A DNA stretch of 64,000 nucleotides from Streptosporangium album (GTDB lineage: Bacteria > Actinomycetota > Actinomycetes > Streptosporangiales > Streptosporangiaceae): the NCBI RefSeq assembly GCF_014203795.1, contig NZ_JACHJU010000001.1:4712001-4776000 (forward strand), read 5' to 3'. Below, in pieces: positions 51,789 to 60,886 of the stretch. The notes below the pieces were generated by a model. The model ran no database searches. It was not told where the DNA came from and saw only the letters and a list, made by a program, of their open reading frames with translations. Every line of letters begins with the position of its first letter. Position 1 is the stretch's first letter. The position numbers and the translations under genes are program-made.

Positions 51789-52356
51789 CCAGTCCGGCCT
51801 GACGTCGACGAAGATCGTCGTCGCGGGTGGGTTCGGCGTCGGCAAGACCACGTTCGTGGGCGCCGTGTCGGAGATCCTCCCGCTGACCACGGAGGCGGTG
51901 ATGACCGACGCCAGCGCCGGCATCGACGACCTCGGTCTCACTCCGAACAAGGTGACGACCACGGTCGCGATGGACTTCGGCCGGCTCTCGCTGGACCGTG
52001 ACCTGATCCTGTACCTGTTCGGCACGCCGGGCCAGCACCGGTTCTGGTTCATGTGGGACGACCTGGTCCGCGGCGCGCTCGGCGCGGTGGTCCTGATCGA
52101 CACCCGGCGCCTGGCCGACGGCTTCCCCGCGATCGACTACTTCGAGGAGGCCAAGCTCCCCTTCGTGATCGGCGTCAACGGCTGGGACGGGCAGTTCCAG
52201 CACACGGAGGAGGAGGTGCGAGAGGCCCTGGCCCTCGCACCCCACGTGCCCATCGTGCGCACCGACGCCCGCTCCCGTGACTCCGTCAAGGGCACGCTGA
52301 TCACGCTGGTCGAGCACGTCCTGCGGGTCCGGTCGGCCTACGGCACGTCGGTCTAG
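51769..52356 (+). CDS. Ras-like GTPase of the conservon (CvnD type)
   Basis: A 195-residue small GTPase of the bacterial MglA/Cvn type. P-loop GGFGVGKTT (residues 20-28), switch region TTVAMDFGRL, DxxG replaced by LFGTPGQHRFW, and NGWD as the base-specificity segment. With kinase, roadblock and DUF742 proteins it forms the membrane-associated heterocomplex described for Streptomyces conservons, likened to a eukaryotic G-protein-coupled system. GTG start overlaps the preceding gene. Confidence 0.93.
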   Translation: MDFAGSNQSGLTSTKIVVAGGFGVGKTTFVGAVSEILPLTTEAVMTDASAGIDDLGLTPNKVTTTVAMDFGRLSLDRDLILYLFGTPGQHRFWFMWDDLVRGALGAVVLIDTRRLADGFPAIDYFEEAKLPFVIGVNGWDGQFQHTEEEVREALALAPHVPIVRTDARSRDSVKGTLITLVEHVLRVRSAYGTSV

Positions 52357-52368
52357 ACCCCCGTACGG

Positions 52369-52404
52369 CCTGCGCCGCCGGCGGTCACGGCGGCGGGCCG
52401 CAGG
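52369..52404. terminator. Bidirectional hairpin between convergent genes
   Basis: CCTGCGCCGCCG pairs with CGGCGGCGGGCCGCAGG over an interrupted GC-rich stem with a short loop. It fills the 48-base gap between the conservon GTPase and the convergent binding-protein gene. No U-run. Confidence 0.45.
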
Positions 52405-53334
52405 TCAGCCGGGCACCCAGTCCTTCCACACGATCCTGTTCGCGTCGATCCATTTCCGTGCCGCCTGGTCGGCGCTCAGGCCGTTGTTGGTCATGTCGTC
52501 GGCGACCGCGTTCTGCTGGTCGTTCGTCCACGCGAAGTTGCGTACCAGTTCGTAGGCCCTGCCGCCGGTGTCGGCGAACCTCCTGCTCACGATCTTGTCG
52601 AGCAGGTAGGGCGGGTAGTCGCACGCGATCTTCTTGGTGTCGATGTCGCAGCCGATCGCGTAGGGGGGCAGGTTGATCTTCGCCAGCTTGACCCGGGTGA
52701 ACAGCCACTGGGGTTCGTAGAAATACATCAGCAGCGGGGTGCGCTGCCGGGTCGCCCGGGTGGCGGCCTTTATCAGGGCCTCCTCGCTGCCTGCGTAGAC
52801 GACTCTGTAATTGAGCCCGAGATTGCGGACCAGCGCCTCGTCGTTGGTGACGTAGGAGGCGTCCCCGTCAAGAAGCTGACCGAAATTTCCGGATTTGGCG
52901 GTCTTGAATAGGTGGGCATATTTGTTGAGCCGCCGCCAGTCGGTGATATCCGGGTACCGGTCGGCCATCCACTGCGGGACATACCACCCGATTGCCCCTT
53001 TATTTCCGTTTCTTCCGGCGGAGACGGCGACCTTCTTCTCCTCGATGTAGGTCTTCTTCTCCGCCTCGCGGCCCCAGTTCTCGACGATCACGTCGACCGT
53101 GCCCTTTTCGAGGCCCTCCCAGGATTCGGCCTCGTTGAGTTCCACCCGCTGCACCCGGTAGCCGAGCTCCTGCTGGAGAAGCCGTCCGAGTACCGCGGCG
53201 CTGGCCTCGTAGCCCGCCCATCCGTTGATGGCGATCTTCACGGTGCCGCCGGCCGGCGCGGGCTCCTCCTTCTCGCCGCTGCACGCGGTGAGAAGGAGGA
53301 GCGCCGCGGCGACCCCGGCGAGTTGTCGTCTCAC
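52405..53334 (-). CDS. Glycine betaine/choline-type ABC binding lipoprotein, copy 1
   Basis: A 309-residue OpuAC-family lipoprotein with lipobox LLLTAC (Cys18). Shared family segments: VKIAINGWAGYEASA, DVIVENWG, GWYVPQWMADRYPDI and WTNDQQNAVADDMTNNGLSADQAA. It binds a quaternary ammonium compound for uptake. It starts 16 bases after the stop of a close paralogue and is last in the transporter operon. Two cysteines in the last third (GCDIDTKKIACDY) are also present in the paralogue, probably as a disulfide. Confidence 0.9.
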   Translation of the reverse strand: MRRQLAGVAAALLLLTACSGEKEEPAPAGGTVKIAINGWAGYEASAAVLGRLLQQELGYRVQRVELNEAESWEGLEKGTVDVIVENWGREAEKKTYIEEKKVAVSAGRNGNKGAIGWYVPQWMADRYPDITDWRRLNKYAHLFKTAKSGNFGQLLDGDASYVTNDEALVRNLGLNYRVVYAGSEEALIKAATRATRQRTPLLMYFYEPQWLFTRVKLAKINLPPYAIGCDIDTKKIACDYPPYLLDKIVSRRFADTGGRAYELVRNFAWTNDQQNAVADDMTNNGLSADQAARKWIDANRIVWKDWVPG

Positions 53335-53350
53335 AGGATCGGCCGACCGG

Positions 53351-54340
53351 TTACCGGGGGATCCAGGAGGCCCAGACGGACGGGTTGGCCTCGACCCACT
53401 TCTTGGCCGCGTCCTCCGGGGACATGCCCTTGTTGGTGATGTCGTTGGCCACCGTGTTCTGCGCCTCGTTGGTCCAGGAGAAGTTCTTGACCAGCTCGTA
53501 GGCCTTGCCGCCGGTGTCGGCGAACCTCTTGCTCACGATCTTGTCGAGGTCGAGTTCGGCGTAGTCGCAGGCGACCTTCTTGGGGTCGGCGTCGCAGCCC
53601 TCGGTGTAGGGGGGCAGGTTGACCCGGACGAGCTCGACCTGGCTGAACAGCCAGTGCGGGTCCCAGAAGTAGAACAGCAGCGGTTTCTTCTGCTTCTGGG
53701 CCTGGGTGGCGGACTCGATCAGCGCCGCCTCGCTGCCCCCCACGACCACCTTGTAGTCCAGCTTCAGGTTCTTGATGAGCGCCTCCTCGTTGCTGACGTA
53801 GGAGGGGTCGCCGAAGAGAAGCTGGCCCTTGCCGTCCGACTCCGAGGTCTTGAACAGGCTCGCGTACTTGTTCAGGCTCTTGTAGTCGGTGATGTCGGGG
53901 TGCTCATCCGCCATCCATTTGGGGACGTACCAGCCGATGACGCCCTTGTTGCCGGTGGAACCCGCATCCACGGCGACCTTCTTCTCCTCGATGAAGGTCT
54001 TCTTCAGGTCGTCGTGGCCCCAGTTCTCCACGATGACGTCGACGTCGCCGCTCTCGAAGCCCTCCCAGGAGACCTGCTCGGCGAGCTCCTTCTTCTCGAC
54101 CTTGTAGCCGAGCTTGCTCTCCAGCAGATACGCGATCACCCCGGCGCTGGCCTCGTATCCGGCCCATCCGTTGATGGCGATCTTCACGGTGCCGCCCGAG
54201 GCGGGAGCCGACGATCCGGCGCTCCCGGACGGCTGTGCCGAACTGGTGCCGGTCTCCACCTTGGCGCCACCGCAGCCCGCGGCGGCCAGCCCAAGCGTCA
54301 GGACACCGGCGAGCAGGCTGAGCCTGCGTCCGATCCTCAT
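53351..54340 (-). CDS. Glycine betaine/choline-type ABC binding lipoprotein, copy 2
   Basis: A 329-residue OpuAC-family lipoprotein with lipobox AAAGC (Cys23), followed by a Ser/Gly/Pro linker of ~25 residues. The mature part aligns end to end with its neighbour (VKIAINGWAGYEASAG, DVIVENWGHDD, GWYVPKWMAD, GCDADPKKVACDY). Its ATG overlaps the permease stop by 4 bases, so this is probably the principal binding protein of the transporter. Two different binding proteins would widen the substrate range. Confidence 0.92.
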   Translation of the reverse strand: MRIGRRLSLLAGVLTLGLAAAGCGGAKVETGTSSAQPSGSAGSSAPASGGTVKIAINGWAGYEASAGVIAYLLESKLGYKVEKKELAEQVSWEGFESGDVDVIVENWGHDDLKKTFIEEKKVAVDAGSTGNKGVIGWYVPKWMADEHPDITDYKSLNKYASLFKTSESDGKGQLLFGDPSYVSNEEALIKNLKLDYKVVVGGSEAALIESATQAQKQKKPLLFYFWDPHWLFSQVELVRVNLPPYTEGCDADPKKVACDYAELDLDKIVSKRFADTGGKAYELVKNFSWTNEAQNTVANDITNKGMSPEDAAKKWVEANPSVWASWIPR

Positions 54341-56292
54341 GCGAACCTCTTCTTTCTGGGGGAAGGGCGCCCATCGGCGCCCTGCGTGATCCGGTCGAGC
54401 ATGATGCCGAGCAGCACCGTGGCGACCCCGGCGGTGAAGCCCATGCCGAAGTCGGTGCGCTGGGAGAACCCGGAGACGACGTCGTAGCCCAGCCCGCCGG
54501 CGCCGACCAGCCCGCCCACCACGACCATGGCGAGCGTCATGACGATGCCCTGGTTGGCGGCGAGCAGGATCGCCCGGCGGGCCATCGGCAGCTGCACCTT
54601 CCACAGCAGCTGCCGGTCGGTGGAGCCGGACGACCGTGCGGCCTCCACGACGACCGGCGACACGTTTCTGATCCCGTCCTCCACCAGCCGGACGACCGGC
54701 GGAACCGCGTAGATCACCGAGGCGAAGATCGCGGTGAACCGGGTCGCGCCGAACAGCGCCAGCGCGGGCAGCAGGTAGACGAACGCGGGCATGGTCTGCG
54801 CGGCGTCGAGCAGCGGTCGTTGCACGGAGGCGAACCGGGGCGAGCGTGCCGCCGCGATGCCGGACACGAGACCGACGGCCAGCGCCAGCACCACCCCGAC
54901 CAGCACGGTGGTGAGCGTCTCCATGGTGTGCTGCCAGAGCCCGAGCAGCGCCGTGGCGAGCAGGCATCCCACGGCGGTGACGGCGGGCCGCGGTCCGCCG
55001 GTCCGCCACGCGACCGCGAGCACGACCGCGGCGACCAGCCACCAGGGAGCGGTGGTGAGCACGGTCTGCAGGGGGTTGAGGAACGTCTCGGTGGCGGCGT
55101 TCCTGACCGCCTCGGTCACGCCGTACCAGGAGAACTTGGCCCAGTTCACGGCCTCGTTCACCGGCTCGGCGAAGCGGAGCACCCACTCCTGGGGGAACTC
55201 GGCGGGCAGGAGCCAGGCCGCGACCCCCGTGACGAGCAGGATCACCGACGTGACGGCGGGCCGGAGCCGGGAGGAGAAGGACCCGGCCGGCGCGGGCCCA
55301 CGCGCCGCGGCGGCCATGGTGATCCGGTCCAGCACGACCGCCATGGCCACGATCGCGATGCCCGCCGGGAGCATGATGCCCACATTGGCCCGGGAGAGTC
55401 CACGGATGATGTCGGAGCCCAGTCCCGGGGCCGCGATCAGGGCCGCGATCACCACCATGGACAGCGCCATCATGACGGTCTGGTTGACGGCCAGCCCGAT
55501 CGTGGCACGCGCCAGCGGGATGTGGACCTTGCGCAGCGTCTGCCAGCGGGTGGCGCCGAGCGCCGTGGAGGCCTCCACGGGTGTCGCGGGGACCTGCTCG
55601 ATGGCCAGCGCGGTGATCCTGATCGCGGGAGGGATCGCGTAGATCATCGTGGCGATCGTCGCCGAGGCGTTCCCGATCTGGAAGAACAGCACCATCGGTG
55701 ACAGGTAGGCGAACGTCGGCATGATCTGCATGACGTCGAGGACGGGGGTGAGCAGGCGGCGCAGCCGTACCGAACGCCCCGCCCACACGCCCAGGGGCAG
55801 GCCGACCAGCAGCGAGAGCAGGACCGCCGCGAGCACGAGCGCGAGCGTGTCGACGCCCGCCTCCCACAGTCCCAGCACCCCGAGCGAGCCGGAGCCCAGG
55901 ACGGCGACCAGGGCGATCCGCCACCCGCCCGCCAGCCAGCCCAGCGCGCCCGCGGACCCGACCACCCCTGCCCAGCCGAGGCCGTGAAGCACCAGGTTGA
56001 AGGCGTCGTAGAGCCCACCGACGGACAGCCGCACGTAGTTCACGAAGAACAGGAAGATCGGGCTCTCGTTGCGGTTGGCGTCCACCCAGTCCCGTACGTC
56101 GTTGACCGCCCCGAACTGCGCGGCGTCGTCGTCGTGGGGGAGGAGCGCGGTGCCCCGGAACACCAGGTAGGCGGCCACGGCCACGGTCACGCCGGCGAGT
56201 GGCGCCACCCAGGGGGGCAGCGGTGCCGTCCTGGAGCGGGGCGCGGGCGGGGCCACGTGCGCGGGGGAGGCGGAGGCCGGTGGGGAGGTCAT
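54337..56292 (-). CDS. Fused double permease of the osmoprotectant ABC transporter
   Basis: A 651-residue protein made of two ProW/OpuAB-like permease halves. Each half has the coupling segment: [28 protein letters not shown] in the first and [28 protein letters not shown] in the second, plus [13 protein letters not shown] and [13 protein letters not shown]. About 12-14 helices in total. The fusion takes the place of a homodimer. ATG overlaps the ATPase stop. Confidence 0.92.
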   Translation of the reverse strand: MTSPPASASPAHVAPPAPRSRTAPLPPWVAPLAGVTVAVAAYLVFRGTALLPHDDDAAQFGAVNDVRDWVDANRNESPIFLFFVNYVRLSVGGLYDAFNLVLHGLGWAGVVGSAGALGWLAGGWRIALVAVLGSGSLGVLGLWEAGVDTLALVLAAVLLSLLVGLPLGVWAGRSVRLRRLLTPVLDVMQIMPTFAYLSPMVLFFQIGNASATIATMIYAIPPAIRITALAIEQVPATPVEASTALGATRWQTLRKVHIPLARATIGLAVNQTVMMALSMVVIAALIAAPGLGSDIIRGLSRANVGIMLPAGIAIVAMAVVLDRITMAAAARGPAPAGSFSSRLRPAVTSVILLVTGVAAWLLPAEFPQEWVLRFAEPVNEAVNWAKFSWYGVTEAVRNAATETFLNPLQTVLTTAPWWLVAAVVLAVAWRTGGPRPAVTAVGCLLATALLGLWQHTMETLTTVLVGVVLALAVGLVSGIAAARSPRFASVQRPLLDAAQTMPAFVYLLPALALFGATRFTAIFASVIYAVPPVVRLVEDGIRNVSPVVVEAARSSGSTDRQLLWKVQLPMARRAILLAANQGIVMTLAMVVVGGLVGAGGLGYDVVSGFSQRTDFGMGFTAGVATVLLGIMLDRITQGADGRPSPRKKRFA

Positions 56293-57317
56293 GTGCCGGC
56301 CATCGCCGCGAGGATGTCCAGGCGGTCCACCACGCCGAGCAGCTCCCCGTCCCGCATGACGCGGATCGGCCGGGCCGATCCCATGGCGGCCGGTACCGCG
56401 TCGCGGATGACGGTGGACGCCGGGAGCGCGGGACCGTCGAGGGGGTCGTCCTCCAGCGGGGGGCGGCAGATCCAGCGCAGTGAGAGCACCTCGCTCCTGG
56501 GCACGTCCTTGACGAAGTCGGCCACGTAGTCGTCGGCGGGGGCGCCGACCAACTCCTCGGCGGTACCGAGCTGGACGATCGCGCCCGCCCGCATGATCGC
56601 GATGCGCTCGCCGAGCTTGAGCGCCTCGGACAGGTCGTGGGTGATGAACACCATGGTCTTGCCGACCTCGCGGTGCAGGCGGATGACCTCCGCCTGCATG
56701 TCCCGGCGGATCAGCGGGTCCAGGGCGCTGAACGGCTCGTCGAAGAGCAGCACCTCGGGGTCGACGGCCAGCGCCCTCGCCAGGCCGACCCGCTGCTGCA
56801 TGCCGCCGGAGAGCTGGTCGGGGCGGGCGTCGGCGGAACCGTCCAGTCCGACCAGCGAGAGGATCTCCCGGGCCCGCCCGTGCCGTTCCGCCCGCGAAAC
56901 GCCCTGGACCTCCAGCCCGTAGGCCACGTTGTCGAGGACCTTGCGGTGCGGCAGGAGGCCGAAGTGCTGGAAGACCATGCTGACGTGGTGCCTGCGCAGC
57001 TCCCTGAGCTGGGCCGGCGAGGCGGCGCGCACGTCCTGGCCGGCGATGGAGATCTCTCCCGCGGTCGGCTCGATCAGCCGGGTCAGGCAGCGGACCAGAG
57101 TGGACTTGCCACTCCCGGACAGCCCCATCACGACGAACACCTCGCCGGGCCGTACCGCGAAGCCGACGTCCCTGACGGCGGCGACGCAGCCGGTCCGGTC
57201 GCGGAGGGTGGCCGGGTCGAGCTGGGCGTCGGGGCTGCCGAGGACGCGCTCCGCCCCGGGGCCGAAGATCTTCCACAGCCCGCGGACCTCGATCGCGGCG
57301 CCGTCGGATGGGGCCAC
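56289..57317 (-). CDS. ATP-binding protein of the osmoprotectant transporter (ProV/OpuAA type)
   Basis: A 342-residue ATPase: Walker [34 protein letters not shown], signature [10 protein letters not shown], Walker [22 protein letters not shown] and switch His in ITHDLSEA. The C-terminal ~70 residues keep one CBS-like unit ([20 protein letters not shown]...[11 protein letters not shown]), which in OpuA senses ionic strength. I chose GTG with GGAGGAGACA upstream; an earlier start adds 19 residues. First gene of the operon. Confidence 0.92.
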   Translation of the reverse strand: MAPSDGAAIEVRGLWKIFGPGAERVLGSPDAQLDPATLRDRTGCVAAVRDVGFAVRPGEVFVVMGLSGSGKSTLVRCLTRLIEPTAGEISIAGQDVRAASPAQLRELRRHHVSMVFQHFGLLPHRKVLDNVAYGLEVQGVSRAERHGRAREILSLVGLDGSADARPDQLSGGMQQRVGLARALAVDPEVLLFDEPFSALDPLIRRDMQAEVIRLHREVGKTMVFITHDLSEALKLGERIAIMRAGAIVQLGTAEELVGAPADDYVADFVKDVPRSEVLSLRWICRPPLEDDPLDGPALPASTVIRDAVPAAMGSARPIRVMRDGELLGVVDRLDILAAMAGT

Positions 57318-57452
57318 TGTCTCCTCCAGAGTTCGGCGCCCGGATATGGCGAGGCTACGGACGTAAGGAGTCAAGATATGGGGGAAATATCGTGAATCAC
57401 AACGATGTGATCTTCTGGAGGCCGTTGCGCTTCCGTGGCGTTACCAGCCGCT

Positions 57453-57515
57453 CGTTCCGATGGAACGATGCAAACGGCCATATGGACATGAGAAATACTT
57501 AATAACGCCATATGG
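57453..57515. promoter_or_regulatory. Repeat-rich control region before the second conservon
   Basis: Within the 374-base divergent gap (57318-57691) are a 6-bp inverted repeat, CGTTCC-GAT-GGAACG (57453-57467), and two copies of the palindrome CCATATGG (57478-57485 and 57508-57515) 30 bp apart, both followed by A(C/T)-type sequence (GACAT, GATGT). The segment is unusually A+T-rich for this genome. It probably holds the promoters of the second kinase gene and perhaps of the osmoprotectant operon. No small gene is evident. Confidence 0.45.
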
Positions 57516-57691
57516 ATGTCCGTAATTGGGGGCTCCAGCTCGCAAATGGAGCTCCAGCTTCCCGCTCTCCTGACTCATAAGTAACCATTTGTGGATCTAT
57601 GTTCGATTGGCCCTGTTGGTTGAGATGTGCTCGAATTACCGAGGACCAAGAGAATCCGGCCGGCGGTTCATCCACCGAGAGGCAGCGTTCG

Positions 57692-60316
57692 GTGCGTACA
57701 CACAATGTCTGGGGAACGGAGAGCCGGTTCCGCCTGCGGAACTGGCGGGTGCGGCCTAGGCTGGTCGCGCTCATCCTGGTCCCCACCGCCGCCGCGGTGT
57801 TGCTCGGCGGAGTCCAGGTGTTCGCCTCCATGCGGGCCGCTGCTGACTACCAGCAGGTCAACGACCTGGCCAGACTCTCGGACCATCTCGGCGAGCTCAC
57901 CCACGAGCTGGCCGGGGAACGCGACCGCACGGCCTGGTTCATCGCCCTCGGCCGCCCGGAACGCCAGGTGGGGGCCGTACGCCGGCAGATGGACGCGGTG
58001 GACACCGCGACGAAACACGTCCGCGACAGCGGCGCTCTGCTCCAGGGGGTGGTGAGCGGCCGCACCAGGGACGAGGTGGAGACCATGCTCGCCCGGCTGG
58101 AGGACCTCGCCCCGCTGCGGGAACAGGCGCTGAAGTCGACGCTCCTGCCCGACGCGGCCCTCGACGCCTACTCCCTGGTGATCGCCGACCTGCTCTCCCT
58201 CCACGACGAGCTCGGCAAGGGCGGCGCCGATGACGTGCTGTTCGGCCAGGCGCTGACCCTGAACGCCCTCGCCCGCACCAAGGAGGCCGCCTCGCTCCAG
58301 CGAGGGCTGCTGTCGGTGGTGCTGGTCGCCGGCCGGTTCGAGCAGGAGCAGCTGGAGAAGTTCCTCGGCGCGCTCTCCGCCGAGCGCAACGGACGCAAGA
58401 CCTTCGCCGCCGAGGCGGACAGCGGGCAGCGCCGCCTCTTCGACGAGACGGTCAACGGCAGGACCGCCGACAGGGCGGAGTTCCTGCGTGAGCTGGTCCT
58501 GCTCCGCGCGGCCTCCGGGGCCTCCCTGAAGGGGCTGGACCTGAGCACCAAGGACGACGCACGGGAGTGGTACGACGCGGAGACGGTCACGATCGACCGG
58601 ATGCGGGACGTGGAGAAGCGCCATGCCCAGGACATCGTCGAGCGTAGCCAGGAGCTCGGTGACGCCGAGCAGAACCGGGCCCTGCTGGTCGCCGGGTCGG
58701 TCGCCGGCCTGCTGCTGGCCGTGCTGCTGATCACCACAGGGGTGGCGCGCTCGCTGGTCAGGCCGTTGCGCAGGCTGCGCAGGGAGGCGCTGGAGGTCGC
58801 GGAGGAGCGGCTGCCCGCGTACGTCCAGCGGGTCCGCGAATCCCGCGACGGCGAGGTCGCCGCCGACATGCCGCCGATCGGGGTCATGTCCCGCGACGAG
58901 ATCGGTGAGGTCGCCAGAGCCTTCGACGAGGTTCACCGGGAGGCGGTACGGCTGGCGGGTGACGAGGCCAGGCTGCGGACCACGGTCAACGCGATGTTCG
59001 TCAACCTCTCGCGCCGGAGCCAGACGCTCGTGGAACGCCAGCTCACCCTGGTGGAGCGGCTGGAGCGCGGCGAACGCGACGACCAGCGCCTGGCCGACCT
59101 GTTCAAGCTCGACCATCTCGCCACCCGTATGCGCCGCAACAGTGAGAACCTGCTCGTCCTCGCCGGTCAGGAAGTGGCTCGACGCTGGCGGCAGCCGGTC
59201 GAGCTGATGGACGTCGTCCGCGCCTCGCTGTCGGAGGTGGAGAACTACGACCGGGTGACGACCCGGGTGCAGTCCGAGGTCGCCGTCGCGGGTCCCGCGG
59301 TGAGCGACGTGGTGCACCTGCTGGCCGAGCTCGTGGAGAACGCGGTCTCCTTCTCTCCGAAGGACAGCCAGGTCATGGTGTCCAGCAGCCGGATCGACGG
59401 CGGTGGCGTGATGGTGTCGGTGACGGACCAGGGCATCGGCATGACGCACGACGAGATCACCCAGGTGAACTGGCGGCTGGCCAATCCGCAGCCCGCCGAC
59501 GCCTCGGTCGCCCGCCGCATGGGCCTGTTCGTGGTGGGCCGCCTCGCGCTCAAACACGGCATCCGCGTCCAGCTCCGTCCCCAGGACACGGGCCTGGCCG
59601 CCATGATCCTGCTCCCCGAGGAGCTCCTCGCTCCCCTGCCCGCCCCGCCCCAGCCGGCCGGACTGCCCCAGCCCGCCGGGTCGTCCCGCACGCTGGGGGT
59701 CCCGTCTCCTGCGGCGTCCGTCCTCGCGGCGCCCGCCGGGCAGGCGGCCGTGCCCCCGCAGGCCGGATCCCGGTGGGCGACCGGGCCGAACGTGTGGAGT
59801 CCTCCCGCGGAGCGACCGCGTTCTCCCCTGCCGGAAGGAGACCGGTTCCCCCCGCCGCCCGGTGGGCTGCCGGAGCACCGTCCGAACCCACCGGTGGCGG
59901 CGGGCGCCGCCGGAGCGCTGCCCGCCCCGGACGGTGAGGAGGACTTCCTGCCGATCTTCGCCTCGGTGGAGTCGGGCTGGTTCCGCATCGGCACCCTCGA
60001 TCCCGCCGGAGCGGCCGGACAACCCGCCGAGTCCGATCCCACCGCCTCCACCGCCTGGTCCTCTCCCGCGGACACCGGCTGGCAGGCCGCCCAGGCGGCG
60101 AGTGCCCCCGCACACGGCGGGACGACCACGTCGGGCCTGCCCAGACGTACCCCCAAGGCGAACCTGGTGCCCGGTTCGGTGAATCCGCCCTCCGGACCGC
60201 CCCAGCCACAGCAGCCGGTGGCCCCCGTCTCGGCGGAACGGGTCCGCAGCCGGATGTCGAGTTTCCAGCAGGGCGTGCGCAAGGCCCGCAACGAGCTTCC
60301 GAACCGGGAGAGCTGA
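57692..60316 (+). CDS. Second conservon-type sensor kinase with NIT domain
   Basis: An 874-residue paralogue of the kinase at 48 kb, same domain order: RFRLRNWRVRPRLVALILVPT with the first helix, NIT-type extracytoplasmic domain (LAGERDRTAWF), second helix (LLVAGSVAGLLLAVLLITTG), HAMP-like DEIGEVARAFDEVHREAVRLA, FVNLSRRSQTLVERQLTLVERLE, and HATPase with NAVSFSPKDSQVMVSS and GIGMTHDEI. The tail is Pro-rich and ends with the three motifs it shares with its paralogue. I chose the GTG after GAGAGGC; the open frame extends 31 codons upstream. Confidence 0.9.
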   Translation: MRTHNVWGTESRFRLRNWRVRPRLVALILVPTAAAVLLGGVQVFASMRAAADYQQVNDLARLSDHLGELTHELAGERDRTAWFIALGRPERQVGAVRRQMDAVDTATKHVRDSGALLQGVVSGRTRDEVETMLARLEDLAPLREQALKSTLLPDAALDAYSLVIADLLSLHDELGKGGADDVLFGQALTLNALARTKEAASLQRGLLSVVLVAGRFEQEQLEKFLGALSAERNGRKTFAAEADSGQRRLFDETVNGRTADRAEFLRELVLLRAASGASLKGLDLSTKDDAREWYDAETVTIDRMRDVEKRHAQDIVERSQELGDAEQNRALLVAGSVAGLLLAVLLITTGVARSLVRPLRRLRREALEVAEERLPAYVQRVRESRDGEVAADMPPIGVMSRDEIGEVARAFDEVHREAVRLAGDEARLRTTVNAMFVNLSRRSQTLVERQLTLVERLERGERDDQRLADLFKLDHLATRMRRNSENLLVLAGQEVARRWRQPVELMDVVRASLSEVENYDRVTTRVQSEVAVAGPAVSDVVHLLAELVENAVSFSPKDSQVMVSSSRIDGGGVMVSVTDQGIGMTHDEITQVNWRLANPQPADASVARRMGLFVVGRLALKHGIRVQLRPQDTGLAAMILLPEELLAPLPAPPQPAGLPQPAGSSRTLGVPSPAASVLAAPAGQAAVPPQAGSRWATGPNVWSPPAERPRSPLPEGDRFPPPPGGLPEHRPNPPVAAGAAGALPAPDGEEDFLPIFASVESGWFRIGTLDPAGAAGQPAESDPTASTAWSSPADTGWQAAQAASAPAHGGTTTSGLPRRTPKANLVPGSVNPPSGPPQPQQPVAPVSAERVRSRMSSFQQGVRKARNELPNRES

Positions 60317-60319
60317 GCC

Positions 60320-60859
60320 GTGCCGGGCGGATACCGCGACGGCGGGCAGAGGCCGGAGGACGGTTACGGCCCACCCTGGAACGGACATTCCGGGTACGGC
60401 GGGCCGCCCGGCGGTGGGACCTCACCGGGCGGGTATCCCGGGTACGGCGGATCGCCGTACGGTGACTCCTCGGGCGGAGAGCATCCCGGATCCAGCGGAC
60501 TGCCGTACGGCGAACAGCACGAGGAGGAGAGCTCGCTGGTCCGGATGTACGCCGTCACCGGCGGCCGGACCACCCCACGCACCCAGCTGGCAATGGAGGC
60601 CCTGGTCTCCTCGGCGACCTCGGAGCAGCTCGGTCTGTCCTACATCCGCGAATACCGCGCCATCAGCGAACTCTGCCGCCAGATCCGTTCGGTCGCGGAG
60701 ATCTCCGCGCTCCTGCACATCCCCCTCGGCGTGGCCCGCGTCCTGATCTCGGACATGGAGAGCGAGGGCCTCGTCCGCGTCCACCATCCCCAGATCGACC
60801 AGGACGGCCCCGGCCCCCAGCTTCTGGAACGCGTCCTCAGCGGGCTGCACCGCCTGTGA
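60320..60859 (+). CDS. DUF742 protein with Gly/Pro/Tyr-rich N-terminus
   Basis: A 179-residue DUF742 protein. Residues 1-~70 are low-complexity with repeated GY and YGG units (GYGGPPGGG, GYPGYGGSPYG); residues 75-179 are the DUF742 domain (VRMYAVTGGRTTPRTQLAMEALVSS, SVAEISALLHIPLGVARVLISDM). It follows the kinase by 3 bases. Unlike the first conservon, no roadblock or GTPase gene is present, and the next gene is on the other strand. Confidence 0.9.
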   Translation: MPGGYRDGGQRPEDGYGPPWNGHSGYGGPPGGGTSPGGYPGYGGSPYGDSSGGEHPGSSGLPYGEQHEEESSLVRMYAVTGGRTTPRTQLAMEALVSSATSEQLGLSYIREYRAISELCRQIRSVAEISALLHIPLGVARVLISDMESEGLVRVHHPQIDQDGPGPQLLERVLSGLHRL

Positions 60860-60886
60860 CCGCGGCGGGCCGGCCGGCTCCGGTCC

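Noticed and set aside
54337..56292. Frameshift fusion of two permease genes
   Set aside because: The two halves are joined in frame by an uninterrupted protein-like linker, and fused double permeases are known in actinobacterial osmoprotectant transporters.
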